Shown: positions 13,680-20,777 of the stretch, in pieces | Layout of the letters: every line of letters starts with the position of its first letter | How positions within the stretch are numbered: the stretch's first letter is position 1 | Origin: Candidatus Staskawiczbacteria bacterium RIFCSPHIGHO2_02_FULL_34_10 | GTDB taxonomy: Bacteria; Patescibacteriota; Minisyncoccia; Minisyncoccales; Staskawiczbacteraceae | Reading direction: 5' to 3' | Assembly (NCBI GenBank): GCA_001821915.1 | Contig: MHOR01000013.1 | Span: forward strand, 6,182 to 30,389 | Length of the DNA stretch: 24,208 nt | Program-made: the position numbers and the translations under genes | The notes under the pieces: model-generated | The model's input: the letters and a program-made list of their open reading frames with translations, nothing else | The model's database searches: none | What the model was told of the DNA's origin: nothing

Positions 13680-13841
13680 TAGACCTACTGATTAAATGTT
13701 TCCATGATGAAATTTTCAGATTTTAGGGCGGGGGTTTGGAAAAACTTTGAGACATATCCTATGAATACGTTGAGAAGTTTTTACAAAACCCTGACCAAAA
13801 TGTGGAAATTGCAATAGGAAGACCTTTAATCAGTAGGTCTA
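13680..13841. repeat. Nested palindromic element, copy B (long form)
   Basis: The arms TAGACCTACTGATTAAA (13680-13696) and TTTAATCAGTAGGTCTA (13825-13841) are perfect complements. Compared with copy A it has about 90 extra bases in the middle. Those bases are themselves an imperfect hairpin, roughly TTTTAGGGCGGGGGTTTGG with its partner ending CAAAACCCTGACCAAAA. Confidence 0.8.
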
Positions 13842-13883
13842 TCAATCTTCTTTAAAATTTATTAGGGAATATTTAGAAGACCT

Positions 13884-14231
13884 CTAGGAAACTCCTATAA
13901 TTGTTTTTATTACTGTAATTAACCCTCCTCCTGCCAAGGCAATAGCTGACCCAATTACGGCATATATTGCGATTTTTTTGGCTCGTCCAATTTTCTCGGG
14001 ATTACCAGCAGAAGTTACAAAAAATATTCCAGCTATTACAAACATCAAAACCGCTAACGATGCAATTATTCCATTTATAAATGTAGTAATTATTACTATA
14101 AGAGCTGTAAAACTATTAACACTACCTAGTGGGTTTATTAAACTGATTGTACCAGCTAAAGCAAAACTTGTCAATCCCAATAAGCTGCCCGATGCAATTA
14201 ATGCAACTAAAAGGATAAATTTCTTTTTCAT
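13884..14231 (-). CDS. VirB2/TrbC-like small membrane protein 5
   Basis: 115 residues from the ATG at 14231, where MKKKFILLVALIASGSLLGL begins a clear signal segment. A start 7 codons upstream lies in repeat sequence and is less likely. After a linker (INPLGSVNS) come two membrane helices around VTSAGNPEKIGRAKKIAIYA, with Asn in place of Asp and a glycine-rich second helix (LAGGGLITVIKTIIGVS). It is the most divergent of the five and the first in transcription order. No SD. Confidence 0.83.
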   Translation of the reverse strand: MKKKFILLVALIASGSLLGLTSFALAGTISLINPLGSVNSFTALIVIITTFINGIIASLAVLMFVIAGIFFVTSAGNPEKIGRAKKIAIYAVIGSAIALAGGGLITVIKTIIGVS

Positions 14232-14235
14232 ATTT

Positions 14236-14326
14236 AAAAATTCAAAGCGCAAAGTGAAAAACTCAAAGCCACAACTTAAAACTTAAAATACTTTAAACTT
14301 TGCGCTGTGGTTTTTAACTTTTCGCA
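14236..14326. repeat. ACTTAAAACTTAAAAT dispersed repeat, copy 1
   Basis: CTTAAAACTTAAAATACTTT leads into AACTTTGCGCTGTGGTTTTT and ACTTTTCG; arms like AAGCCACAACTT and the CTGTGG side can pair. The same order of blocks occurs at 19806-19915. Confidence 0.65.
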
Positions 14327-14341
14327 GAATGACTCTATAAA

Positions 14342-14629
14342 TTATCTTTTAGGTAAATTAAGTACGTTTTCAATATATTCAACACGCATCGGTAATTTCT
14401 CTGAATTATAATCCCCGATAAAATCATCCAGCTTCTTTCCAACTCCTTTAATTTCTTCTTTCAAGACCTTTTCAGCTTTACCTAACTTGCCCCCGAATTC
14501 ATCTAACTTGCCCCCGAATTCATAAAATCTCTTATCCATATATTCTTGATTACTCTGGAAACTACGGTTTATCATTTTTGCTAATTCAGGAATAGTAGTT
14601 ATTTTTTTATTTTCTTTTTGCTTATCCAT
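14342..14629 (-). CDS. Small coiled-coil protein, function unknown
   Basis: 95 residues, highly charged. It starts MDKQKENKKITTIPELAKMI and continues with a heptad-like helix containing a duplicated EFGGKLDEFGGKLG. It ends LPMRVEYIENVLNLPKR. The layout (helical N-terminus, repeating L/I coiled coil, then LPxRVxxIE) resembles small uncharacterised proteins common in Patescibacteria; I know no assigned function. It is 11 bases downstream of the methyltransferase gene and just ahead of the pilin array, so it is probably co-transcribed. Only an A-rich purine stretch (AAAAGAAAAA) precedes the ATG. Confidence 0.75.
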   Translation of the reverse strand: MDKQKENKKITTIPELAKMINRSFQSNQEYMDKRFYEFGGKLDEFGGKLGKAEKVLKEEIKGVGKKLDDFIGDYNSEKLPMRVEYIENVLNLPKR

Positions 14630-14640
14630 ATTTTTTTCTT

Positions 14641-15168
14641 TTAAGATTGCTTTATAAAAAGTAGCGCGTAGTGATAATCTCCCACAGCAAACTCTTTTTT
14701 CAATATAAAATCAAGTGTATTTGCTATTTTTTTTACTTCGTCCGGGCTTACTAAATCTTCTCTTGGACTAAATGGACTTTCTTTTAACCAGTCAATTATT
14801 AAAAGCTGACCGCCAACTTTTAAAATCCTTTTAGCTTCCTCAATTATAGCATGTTTATTTTCTGATTGGAACAATACGTTGGGGATTAAAATTATATCTA
14901 AAGACTTTTCTTGTAAAGTAGATCCTTTAAGCGCTTCTAAATCACAAAGAATTGTAAAAATATTATTAAGCTTTGCGTGCGCTGCTTTGCCCTTTAAAGC
15001 AGATAATTTTTCTTCTTGAATATCTAGCGCATAGACCCTTCCTTTGGGCAATTTCTTTGCAAGTGAAATAGCAAAAACCGCAGAACCGCAACCAAATTCA
15101 CCGGCTGCCATTTCTTCTTTTATGTCAAGGCTATTTAAAACTTCATTTACATTTAAAAAATCAGGCAT
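14641..15168 (-). CDS. Class I SAM-dependent methyltransferase
   Basis: 175 residues, a single Rossmann-like domain. Motif I is AAGEFGCGSAVFA (21-33), with an acidic residue after strand 2 at VYALDI (D49). A DIILIPNVLFQSENK segment supplies motif IV, and ILKVGGQLLIIDW is the post-motif typical of UbiE/Methyltransf_25-type enzymes. The protein is about as short as a complete methyltransferase core can be, with no extra substrate domain, so the methylated molecule cannot be inferred. TATAAT lies 8 bases before the ATG on the minus strand, suggesting a very short leader. It sits between gyrA and the small coiled-coil gene. Confidence 0.85.
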   Translation of the reverse strand: MPDFLNVNEVLNSLDIKEEMAAGEFGCGSAVFAISLAKKLPKGRVYALDIQEEKLSALKGKAAHAKLNNIFTILCDLEALKGSTLQEKSLDIILIPNVLFQSENKHAIIEEAKRILKVGGQLLIIDWLKESPFSPREDLVSPDEVKKIANTLDFILKKEFAVGDYHYALLFIKQS

Positions 15169-15189
15169 AATATTTTATTATATAATTTA

Positions 15190-15320
15190 AAATGCAAATA
15201 TGAAACAAGTTCGTCTTGCGACACAAAGCGCAAAATGACAATGTAAAGTTTAAAATTCATCAAAAACTTTTTCTGACAAGTTTTTGATACCTAAATTTTG
15301 ATTTTTGATATTTGATTTTT
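15190..15320. repeat. A-rich dispersed repeat and hairpin between gyrA and the methyltransferase
   Basis: This gap contains GCAAAATGACAATGTAAAG-type sequence like the insertions in tsaD and gyrA. It also has a hairpin ATCAAAAACTT (15259-15269) with AAGTTTTTGAT (15278-15288), and TTTTTGAT-type units up to the gyrA stop. No convincing terminator is seen. Confidence 0.6.
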
Positions 15321-15323
15321 GAT

Positions 15324-18300
15324 TTATTCCTTTAAACAAGCTCCCGAGGCCACTTTATCTCCTTCTTCAAGCCTCATTATCCTTACTCCTTGAGTTGCCC
15401 TGCCAAGCAAAGATATAGACTTTGTAGCCGTTCTAATAACTTGTCCCTTTTGCGATATGACAATTAAATCTTCGTCATCTGCCAAATCATCTAAAATATA
15501 AGAAATAATTATATTCCCTGTTTTACTTGTAATTTTTGCCGCTTTCATTCCACTGCCTCCCCTGCCTTGAATTTTATATTGTAAAATATCTGTTCTTTTC
15601 CCATAACCATTTTCCATAACCACTAATAAATATTGCTTCGTTTTTTCGTTTTTTTCATTTTGCATTTTGATATTTACATTTTGATTTTGTATAACGTCCA
15701 TTCCAATAATCTCATCCCCCTTTTTTAATTTAATTCCCTTAACTCCAGCCGCAGACCTGCCCATGGGTCTAGCCTCTTTTTCTTTAAACCTGATAGCATT
15801 TCCATTTTTTGTTGTTAAAATAATATCATCTTCACCGGTTGTTTTAACCACTTTTTTTACTAAGTCTCCCTTTTCTAATTTTATAGCTATAATCCCGCTT
15901 TTTCTTACATTTTCAAATTCGTCTAAGGATGTTTTCTTTATTCTGCCATTTTTTGTAACCATCACTAAATATTTTTCTGCTCTAACTAAAGATGGTTGAG
16001 CTTTAGCCATAGGCACCAAAGATAAAACTTTTTCTTCTGGTAAAATATTTAAAAAATTGGTTAAGCCTCTGCCCCTAGCCACTCTAGTACCCTCGGGGAT
16101 TTCATATACTTGAGTTTGAAAAACCTTTCCTGAATCAGTGAAAAATAATAAATTATCATGAGTTGAAGCAAACAAGAAGTGCTCTACAATATCGTCCTGC
16201 ATGGTCTTCATCCCCATAATACCTTTGCCTCCCCTTTTTTGGATTTTGTAAGTAGCTGGATTAATTCTCTTTATATACCCGCCAGTAGTTAAAGTAACCA
16301 TAGTGTCTTCTAGTGGCACCAAATCAACTTCAGTTATTTCCCCTAATTTTTGCTTAACAACCTTAGTTCTTCTTTTATCTCCAAATTTTTCTTTTAATTC
16401 TTGTAATTCTTTTTTAATAATACCCTTCAGTTTTTCTGGGCTTTTTAAAATTGCGGTAAGCTCTTTAATTCTTTCTAAAATTTCTTTTAATTCATTTTCT
16501 ATTTTCTTGCGTTCAAGGCCAGCCAATGTCTGAAGCTTCATTTCCAAAATAGCAACGGCTTGGCGTTCAGTAAGTTTAAACTTTTTAATTAAATTATTTT
16601 TTGCGTCTTCACGATCTTCTGATTTTTTTATTACTGCGATTACTGCATCAATATTCTTAAGTGCTATCATTAACCCCTCTAATATATGAGCTCTTTCTTT
16701 GGCTTTTTCTAATTCAAACTTGGTCCTCCGAGTTATAACTTCTGTCCTATGGACAATGAAATATTTTAAAACATCTGCGATTGAAAGAATTTCAGGCTGA
16801 ATTCCGTCTACCAGTGCCAATAAGTTTAAGTGAAAAGTTTTTTGTAAATTGGTGAACTTATATAATCTGTTTAAAACTCTATTTGGCTCATAACCCTTTT
16901 TAATATCAATAACAATACTCATCCCTTCCCTATCAGATAAATCTTTAATATCTCGTATTCCTTCAACTTTCTTCTCTGAAACTAAATTAGCCATTTCTTC
17001 AACTAATCCTGACTTTAAAACCTGATAGGGTATTTCTGTAATTAAAATTTGCTCTGACCCATCTTTTTTTTCTATAATTTCAGCCTTGCCCCTCATAATA
17101 ATAGATCCCTTGCCTTGGGAATAGGCTGAAATAATTTCCTTTTGATCGTAAATAATACCGCCAGTTGGAAAGTCCGGCCCTTGTATAAAAGCAAATAAAT
17201 CCGGTGTTTCAGCTTTTGGATTATCCAGTAAATGAAAAATCACATCTATTAGTTCAGTTAAATTATGAGGTGGTATATTAGTTGCCATTCCGACTGCAAT
17301 GCCTAGCGATCCATTTAAAAGTAATTGAGGCAAGGGGGAGGGTAGGACAGTGGGCTCTTGGCGTGTCCCATCATAATTATCCATAAAGTTAACCGTGTCC
17401 TTATCAATGTCCGCCAACATTACCTCTCCTATTTTTGATAATTTGGCTTCGGTATACCTCATACTGGCAGCCGAATCGCCATCAATCGAGTTGTGGACAA
17501 AAATACCACAGGCAAGCGCAAAATTGTGAGTTTCATCTATTGTTAAATCATATACATCTTCGTGTTCATTTAAAAATTCTTTTTTAACCACTTTATGGTT
17601 TTGATTTAATTCAAATAATAAAGAATTTTTATTATTTTCAAAATATTTTGCAAAACCAGTCATCCACATGGTGAAATTTTTGCCTCCGAATACCTCTATT
17701 CTTGCCTTTTCGTAATTTATTTCATTTAATGCTATATTATTATCTGAAAGATATTTGCAAATCCTTAAAAACTTAACTTTTCCTGTCAAATTAGTTTCCC
17801 TTCTTTTATTAGAAGCAATAATTTTTTCGTGAAATAATTGCTTGTACTCTGGTATTTGCCATAATCTTTTCATGGTTACCGAAGCAATTTTACTCATTGC
17901 TTTAACTCTTTCTGGGTGATTTGCTAAAAACTCTTTGTTCATTTTACTCAAAAATACTTTCATTTTTTCCCTATATCCAGTTTTTTTCCAATTTTTGATA
18001 TTTTTTAGGGACATCCTTTGGAAATATTTTTCCCTATTTTCCGATTTTGCCCAAAAATTCTTTCTCCCATTTGCTATTTTTTCTCTATATACTGTGTCTT
18101 CTTTGCGCCTCTTTGAAGCAAGTGTATAGTGTAGTTGCCAATGTTCTTTCCAGCCAAGGCGAACAATATTTTCAGGGCTATTATTTAGTTTATTAAAATC
18201 AATGTGGTGTCTGATTCTGCCTTTTGATTTTTGATATATATTATTTTCTAAATTAAACTCATCGGCAAGAATATGGGAAAAGTTCCATATGTTTAATTTA

Positions 18301-19019
18301 GGCTGGAAAACCATATTATAGCCACCTAAATTAATATTACTTTCTCTTTTTGATATTTTAGAATATAAAGGCATTAAAGAATCTCCTGACTCTAAATTTT
18401 GAGCTTCTTTATAGCTGCCATCTTTTAACATAAACTTGTGATTCAAAGTACATTTTATTTCTTCTCCATTATCCAAAACCACTTTCATTATTTTGGCATT
18501 TTCTATTGTTTTTCTCAGATTTTTTATTTTTACAATTTTTATTTCACCATTCTTATCAACGGTATAGGTAAAATTATTTTTACCTTGCTTTTGCTCTTCT
18601 ATCAATTCTTCAAATGATAAACTTCTATTATCAGTTAATTTCACTTTTGTGTCTTTGGTAAAACAACCAAAATTTCCTTGCCCATGTACTAGTGGATACC
18701 TTAAGTTAAAGTCTTGCGCCATTCGGACCAGCGAATCGTAAATAGCCGTATCTCCATGCGGGTGGAATTTGGCCATCACATCCCCCGTAACCGCCGCGCA
18801 TTTTCTAAATTTTGCGGATGCCCCAAGTCCTAGCTCATTCATAGCATATAAAATTTTCCTATGGACAGGCTTTAATCCGTCCCTTACATCAGGCAAAGCG
18901 CGAGAAACAATAACCGACATTGCATAATCAATGTATGATTCTTTTAATTCATCAACAATTTCTCGCTTGTTTACCTTCCCTATTGCGTTTAATTTTTCTT
19001 GTTCTTTTTCTTTAGCCAT
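15324..19019 (-). CDS. gyrA: DNA gyrase subunit A precursor, split by an intein
   Basis: 1231 residues as translated; about 839 after removal of the intein (residues 119-510), a normal GyrA size. GyrA forms the breakage-reunion subunit of the A2B2 gyrase that introduces negative supercoils. The N-terminal winged-helix part reads YAMSVIVSRALPDVRDGLKP and AKFHPHGDTAIYDSLVRM. The catalytic tyrosine is Y522 of the precursor (Y130 after splicing), in AASMRYTEA. The C-terminal beta-pinwheel carries a GyrA-box variant QKRGGKG (927-933), which favours GyrA over ParC. A short repeat-derived insertion (IQNQNVNIKMQNEKNEK) lies in the C-terminal domain. No SD is seen. gyrB is not in the window. Confidence 0.96.
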   Translation of the reverse strand: MAKEKEQEKLNAIGKVNKREIVDELKESYIDYAMSVIVSRALPDVRDGLKPVHRKILYAMNELGLGASAKFRKCAAVTGDVMAKFHPHGDTAIYDSLVRMAQDFNLRYPLVHGQGNFGCFTKDTKVKLTDNRSLSFEELIEEQKQGKNNFTYTVDKNGEIKIVKIKNLRKTIENAKIMKVVLDNGEEIKCTLNHKFMLKDGSYKEAQNLESGDSLMPLYSKISKRESNINLGGYNMVFQPKLNIWNFSHILADEFNLENNIYQKSKGRIRHHIDFNKLNNSPENIVRLGWKEHWQLHYTLASKRRKEDTVYREKIANGRKNFWAKSENREKYFQRMSLKNIKNWKKTGYREKMKVFLSKMNKEFLANHPERVKAMSKIASVTMKRLWQIPEYKQLFHEKIIASNKRRETNLTGKVKFLRICKYLSDNNIALNEINYEKARIEVFGGKNFTMWMTGFAKYFENNKNSLLFELNQNHKVVKKEFLNEHEDVYDLTIDETHNFALACGIFVHNSIDGDSAASMRYTEAKLSKIGEVMLADIDKDTVNFMDNYDGTRQEPTVLPSPLPQLLLNGSLGIAVGMATNIPPHNLTELIDVIFHLLDNPKAETPDLFAFIQGPDFPTGGIIYDQKEIISAYSQGKGSIIMRGKAEIIEKKDGSEQILITEIPYQVLKSGLVEEMANLVSEKKVEGIRDIKDLSDREGMSIVIDIKKGYEPNRVLNRLYKFTNLQKTFHLNLLALVDGIQPEILSIADVLKYFIVHRTEVITRRTKFELEKAKERAHILEGLMIALKNIDAVIAVIKKSEDREDAKNNLIKKFKLTERQAVAILEMKLQTLAGLERKKIENELKEILERIKELTAILKSPEKLKGIIKKELQELKEKFGDKRRTKVVKQKLGEITEVDLVPLEDTMVTLTTGGYIKRINPATYKIQKRGGKGIMGMKTMQDDIVEHFLFASTHDNLLFFTDSGKVFQTQVYEIPEGTRVARGRGLTNFLNILPEEKVLSLVPMAKAQPSLVRAEKYLVMVTKNGRIKKTSLDEFENVRKSGIIAIKLEKGDLVKKVVKTTGEDDIILTTKNGNAIRFKEKEARPMGRSAAGVKGIKLKKGDEIIGMDVIQNQNVNIKMQNEKNEKTKQYLLVVMENGYGKRTDILQYKIQGRGGSGMKAAKITSKTGNIIISYILDDLADDEDLIVISQKGQVIRTATKSISLLGRATQGVRIMRLEEGDKVASGACLKE
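15640..15695 (-). repeat. A-rich dispersed repeat in frame inside gyrA
   Basis: On the coding strand, CAAAATCAAAATGTAAATAT and CAAAATGCAAAATG encode QNQNVNIKMQN between beta-pinwheel blades. It is closely similar to tsaD 4626-4670. Confidence 0.65.
17490..18665 (-). mobile_element. GyrA intein with HNH homing endonuclease (392 residues)
   Basis: The GyrA sequence is interrupted after GQGNFG by Cys1 (CFTKDTKVKL) and resumes at Ser+1 (SIDGD) after the terminal VHN. Splicing block B is CTLNHKF (intein 72-78, TxxH). The C-terminal blocks are VYDLTIDETHNFALACGIFV then HN, with penultimate His and final Asn. The central domain is HNH-type, with HHIDFNKLNNSPENIVRL (153-170) and EHWQLH (174-179), not LAGLIDADG. 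It is followed by helical KNFWAKSEN/KNIKNWKKTGY repeats that may bind DNA. All key residues are intact, so both splicing and homing look functional. The mycobacterial GyrA intein sits at MRY/TEA, 12 residues further on. Confidence 0.95.
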
Positions 19020-19025
19020 ACATTA

Positions 19026-19066
19026 TCGCGGAATCACGCGGAAATTAACGCGGAAACACGCAGAAG
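19026..19066. repeat. CGCGGAA repeat upstream of gyrA
   Basis: Four spaced units (CGCGGAATCA, CGCGGAAATTAA, CGCGGAAACA, CGCAGAAG) give a G+C-rich stretch just before the gyrA start codon. It could be a dispersed repeat or a set of binding sites. Confidence 0.65.
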
Positions 19067-19131
19067 CTATTTTTTAATTTGTTCACCCTGTTAAATAAAA
19101 TCCAAAGATTTTAACTTTGCTTTTGGCAAAA

Positions 19132-19812
19132 TTATTTAATAGAGGTAAATTTGAAAGTAGTAATCATATGATTAATTGCGTCTTGTCTTAATAAATCAAC
19201 GTCTCTACCTGGAATATTATTACTATAATCAGTATAAACTAACTCGTATAAATAATTATTCTTATTGTCAACCCATATACCAGGCACATTTCCTATGCCA
19301 TATTTTGCTTGTACTTTGTTGGCATTTAAAATGTATAGACTTATGCCTCTATTTTTTTCCGGTACAATAATTGAAAATACTGGCAAACAATCACTGTTTG
19401 GATAATTTATTCCACAAAAAGCGAATTCTCCATCCGTTCTGTTTTCACCAGAAACAATCCCCCAATTAGCTGGATACTCCAATTGAAAACCATATTCTGC
19501 ATTTGTATACGTCTTCCAATCAGCAGTTTGTAAATTTTCATCTAAGGCCGCTTGATTTAAACTATTTTCTATATCACTAATACTGGGCAACCCCTTCATC
19601 GCATCTTGAGGTGTTTTTATATCACTTGTCAAATCTGGCAAATTTATATTTTTTAAAGAGTCCCCAATTCTTGCAATATTATTTTTTGTTAATATTACTC
19701 CCAAAAAAATAGCTATTAAAACCGGCGCCACCATAAATGAAATAAAAGCAATTTTCTTTTTATCATCAGGTAAATTTCGTAATTTTATTATAAAATTCCT
19801 TATTTTTAACAT
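19132..19812 (-). CDS. Single-pass membrane protein with an extracytoplasmic PsbP-like domain
   Basis: 226 residues from the ATG at 19812. A frame starting 11 codons earlier translates the upstream repeat (MNFSLCTFRFT) and is rejected. A short basic cytoplasmic segment precedes one membrane helix (about 21-42, IAFISFMVAPVLIAIFLGVI). A flexible region (43-100) and an external domain follow. The domain opens with WKTYTNAEYGFQLEYPANW, the usual start of PsbP-like or DUF-type beta domains seen in many surface proteins, and contains a conserved-looking Cys pair (FCGINYPNSDC). Function unknown. It lies between the metallo-beta-lactamase-fold gene and gyrA on the same strand. No SD. Confidence 0.72.
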   Translation of the reverse strand: MLKIRNFIIKLRNLPDDKKKIAFISFMVAPVLIAIFLGVILTKNNIARIGDSLKNINLPDLTSDIKTPQDAMKGLPSISDIENSLNQAALDENLQTADWKTYTNAEYGFQLEYPANWGIVSGENRTDGEFAFCGINYPNSDCLPVFSIIVPEKNRGISLYILNANKVQAKYGIGNVPGIWVDNKNNYLYELVYTDYSNNIPGRDVDLLRQDAINHMITTFKFTSIK

Positions 19813-19915
19813 TGTAAAGCGAAAAGTGCAAAGCGAAAAATTCAAAACTATAACTTAAAACTTAAAATATTTTGAACTTTAAGCTATGGTTTTTAGCTTT
19901 TCGTTTTTATTTTTT
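19806..19915. repeat. ACTTAAAACTTAAAAT dispersed repeat, copy 2
   Basis: CTTAAAACTTAAAATATTTT, then AACTTTAAGCTATGGTTTTT and AGCTTTTCG: the same block order as 14236-14326, with AAAGCGAAAAGTGCAAAGCG ahead of it. It lies between two minus-strand genes. Confidence 0.65.
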
Positions 19916-19917
19916 AG

Positions 19918-20607
19918 CTATGCTTGTAAAACTATTATTTCCATCTCTCCTTCTTTTGGCAAAGTTGAAGCTTTTAACACTAATTTATCCTGCGGCGTAA
20001 CAGAATTTTTTCCCATTGCTTTTAAAAACTTATCCACACTATCTAACTTAAACTTTAATTTAGGCAACTCGTAATGCATAGGAATTACCATTTTTGGCTC
20101 TATTTGGCCTACTATTTTTGTAGCCTCAGCAGAAGAAATAGTAAAAACGCCTCCAACAGGAATCATTAAAACATCAATAGTCCCTATTTTTTCTAGTTGC
20201 TCATCAGTCAGTTGCTTTTGTCCAAAATCCCCTAAGTGGCAAAACCTTAAGCCTTCTGCCTCAATGGTATACATTGTATTTGTGCCCCTTTCCTTCCCTT
20301 CTTTGTCATCATGAAAAGAAGGAATGCCTTGTATAAAAACTCCTTTTACTTCATATTCGCCAGGTCCTTGTATTAAAAAAGGACTGCCCCCGCCTACAAC
20401 GCCTGTAGCACTGCGGGTAGGCTTTACGGCTTTTATATTATTATGATCTTCGTGATCGTGGCTCACTAGTAAAATATCAGCTTCAAAATTAGGCATTTTT
20501 AAGCCTATATCACCAAAAGGATCTATTACAATATTTGCTGAATTATCTTTCCCGTTAGAAACTGAAATTTGAAAACATGATTGCCCCGCCCAAGTTACTT
20601 TGGCCAT
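19918..20607 (-). CDS. UlaG-like metallo-beta-lactamase-fold hydrolase
   Basis: 229 residues. The chain starts directly with the fold (MAKVTWAGQSCFQI), as in UlaG-type and related Zn hydrolases. The metal motif HxHxDH is SHDHEDH (H50, H52, D54, H55). Further candidate ligands are in HLGDFG (H124, D127) and MHYE (H178). This family contains lactonases, phosphodiesterases and nucleases, so the substrate cannot be fixed; the length excludes RNase J and CPSF-type enzymes. Right after the motif, residues 63-74 (PTRSATGVVGGG) are encoded by a palindromic element related to the one in valS, placed in a loop. No SD precedes the start. It is the first gene of the long minus-strand run ending at tRNA-Leu. 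Confidence 0.85.
   Translation of the reverse strand: MAKVTWAGQSCFQISVSNGKDNSANIVIDPFGDIGLKMPNFEADILLVSHDHEDHNNIKAVKPTRSATGVVGGGSPFLIQGPGEYEVKGVFIQGIPSFHDDKEGKERGTNTMYTIEAEGLRFCHLGDFGQKQLTDEQLEKIGTIDVLMIPVGGVFTISSAEATKIVGQIEPKMVIPMHYELPKLKFKLDSVDKFLKAMGKNSVTPQDKLVLKASTLPKEGEMEIIVLQA
20388..20421 (-). repeat. Palindromic element inserted in frame in the metallo-beta-lactamase-fold gene
   Basis: On the coding strand, 34 bases from CCTACCCGCAGTGCTACAGG to GTAGGCGGGG. It aligns with the 37-base valS element from CCT to GGCGGGG with a 3-base length difference, and is read in the same frame (CCT-xCC-CGC-...-GGC-GGG). Confidence 0.78.
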
Positions 20608-20614
20608 TTTTAGC

Positions 20615-20690
20615 TTTTAGCGTATAGCTTTTAGCTTATAGTATTTTATTTCTAAAACCTAAAAGCTAGCACCTATAAGCTCATTTTATT
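20615..20690. repeat. TAGCTTTTAG repeat region upstream of the metallo-beta-lactamase-fold gene
   Basis: Direct copies of TAGCTTTTAGC/TATAGCTTTTAGC, and inverted ones (CTAAAAGCTAGC, CTATAAGCT), are grouped here. No promoter hexamers stand out. Confidence 0.55.
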
Positions 20691-20740
20691 TATTTTATCA
20701 TAAACATTTTTCAACTTCAACTACATTTTGAATAATAAAA

Positions 20741-20765
20741 AAAGTGAATTTCTAAGATTCACTTT
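20741..20765 (-). terminator. Intrinsic terminator of the two-gene unit 21627-20778
   Basis: On the minus strand, AAAGTGAAT pairs with ATTCACTTT around a 7-base loop, followed by a run of T. It lies 12 bases after the stop of the second gene. Confidence 0.85.
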
Positions 20766-20777
20766 AAATTTAAAAAG

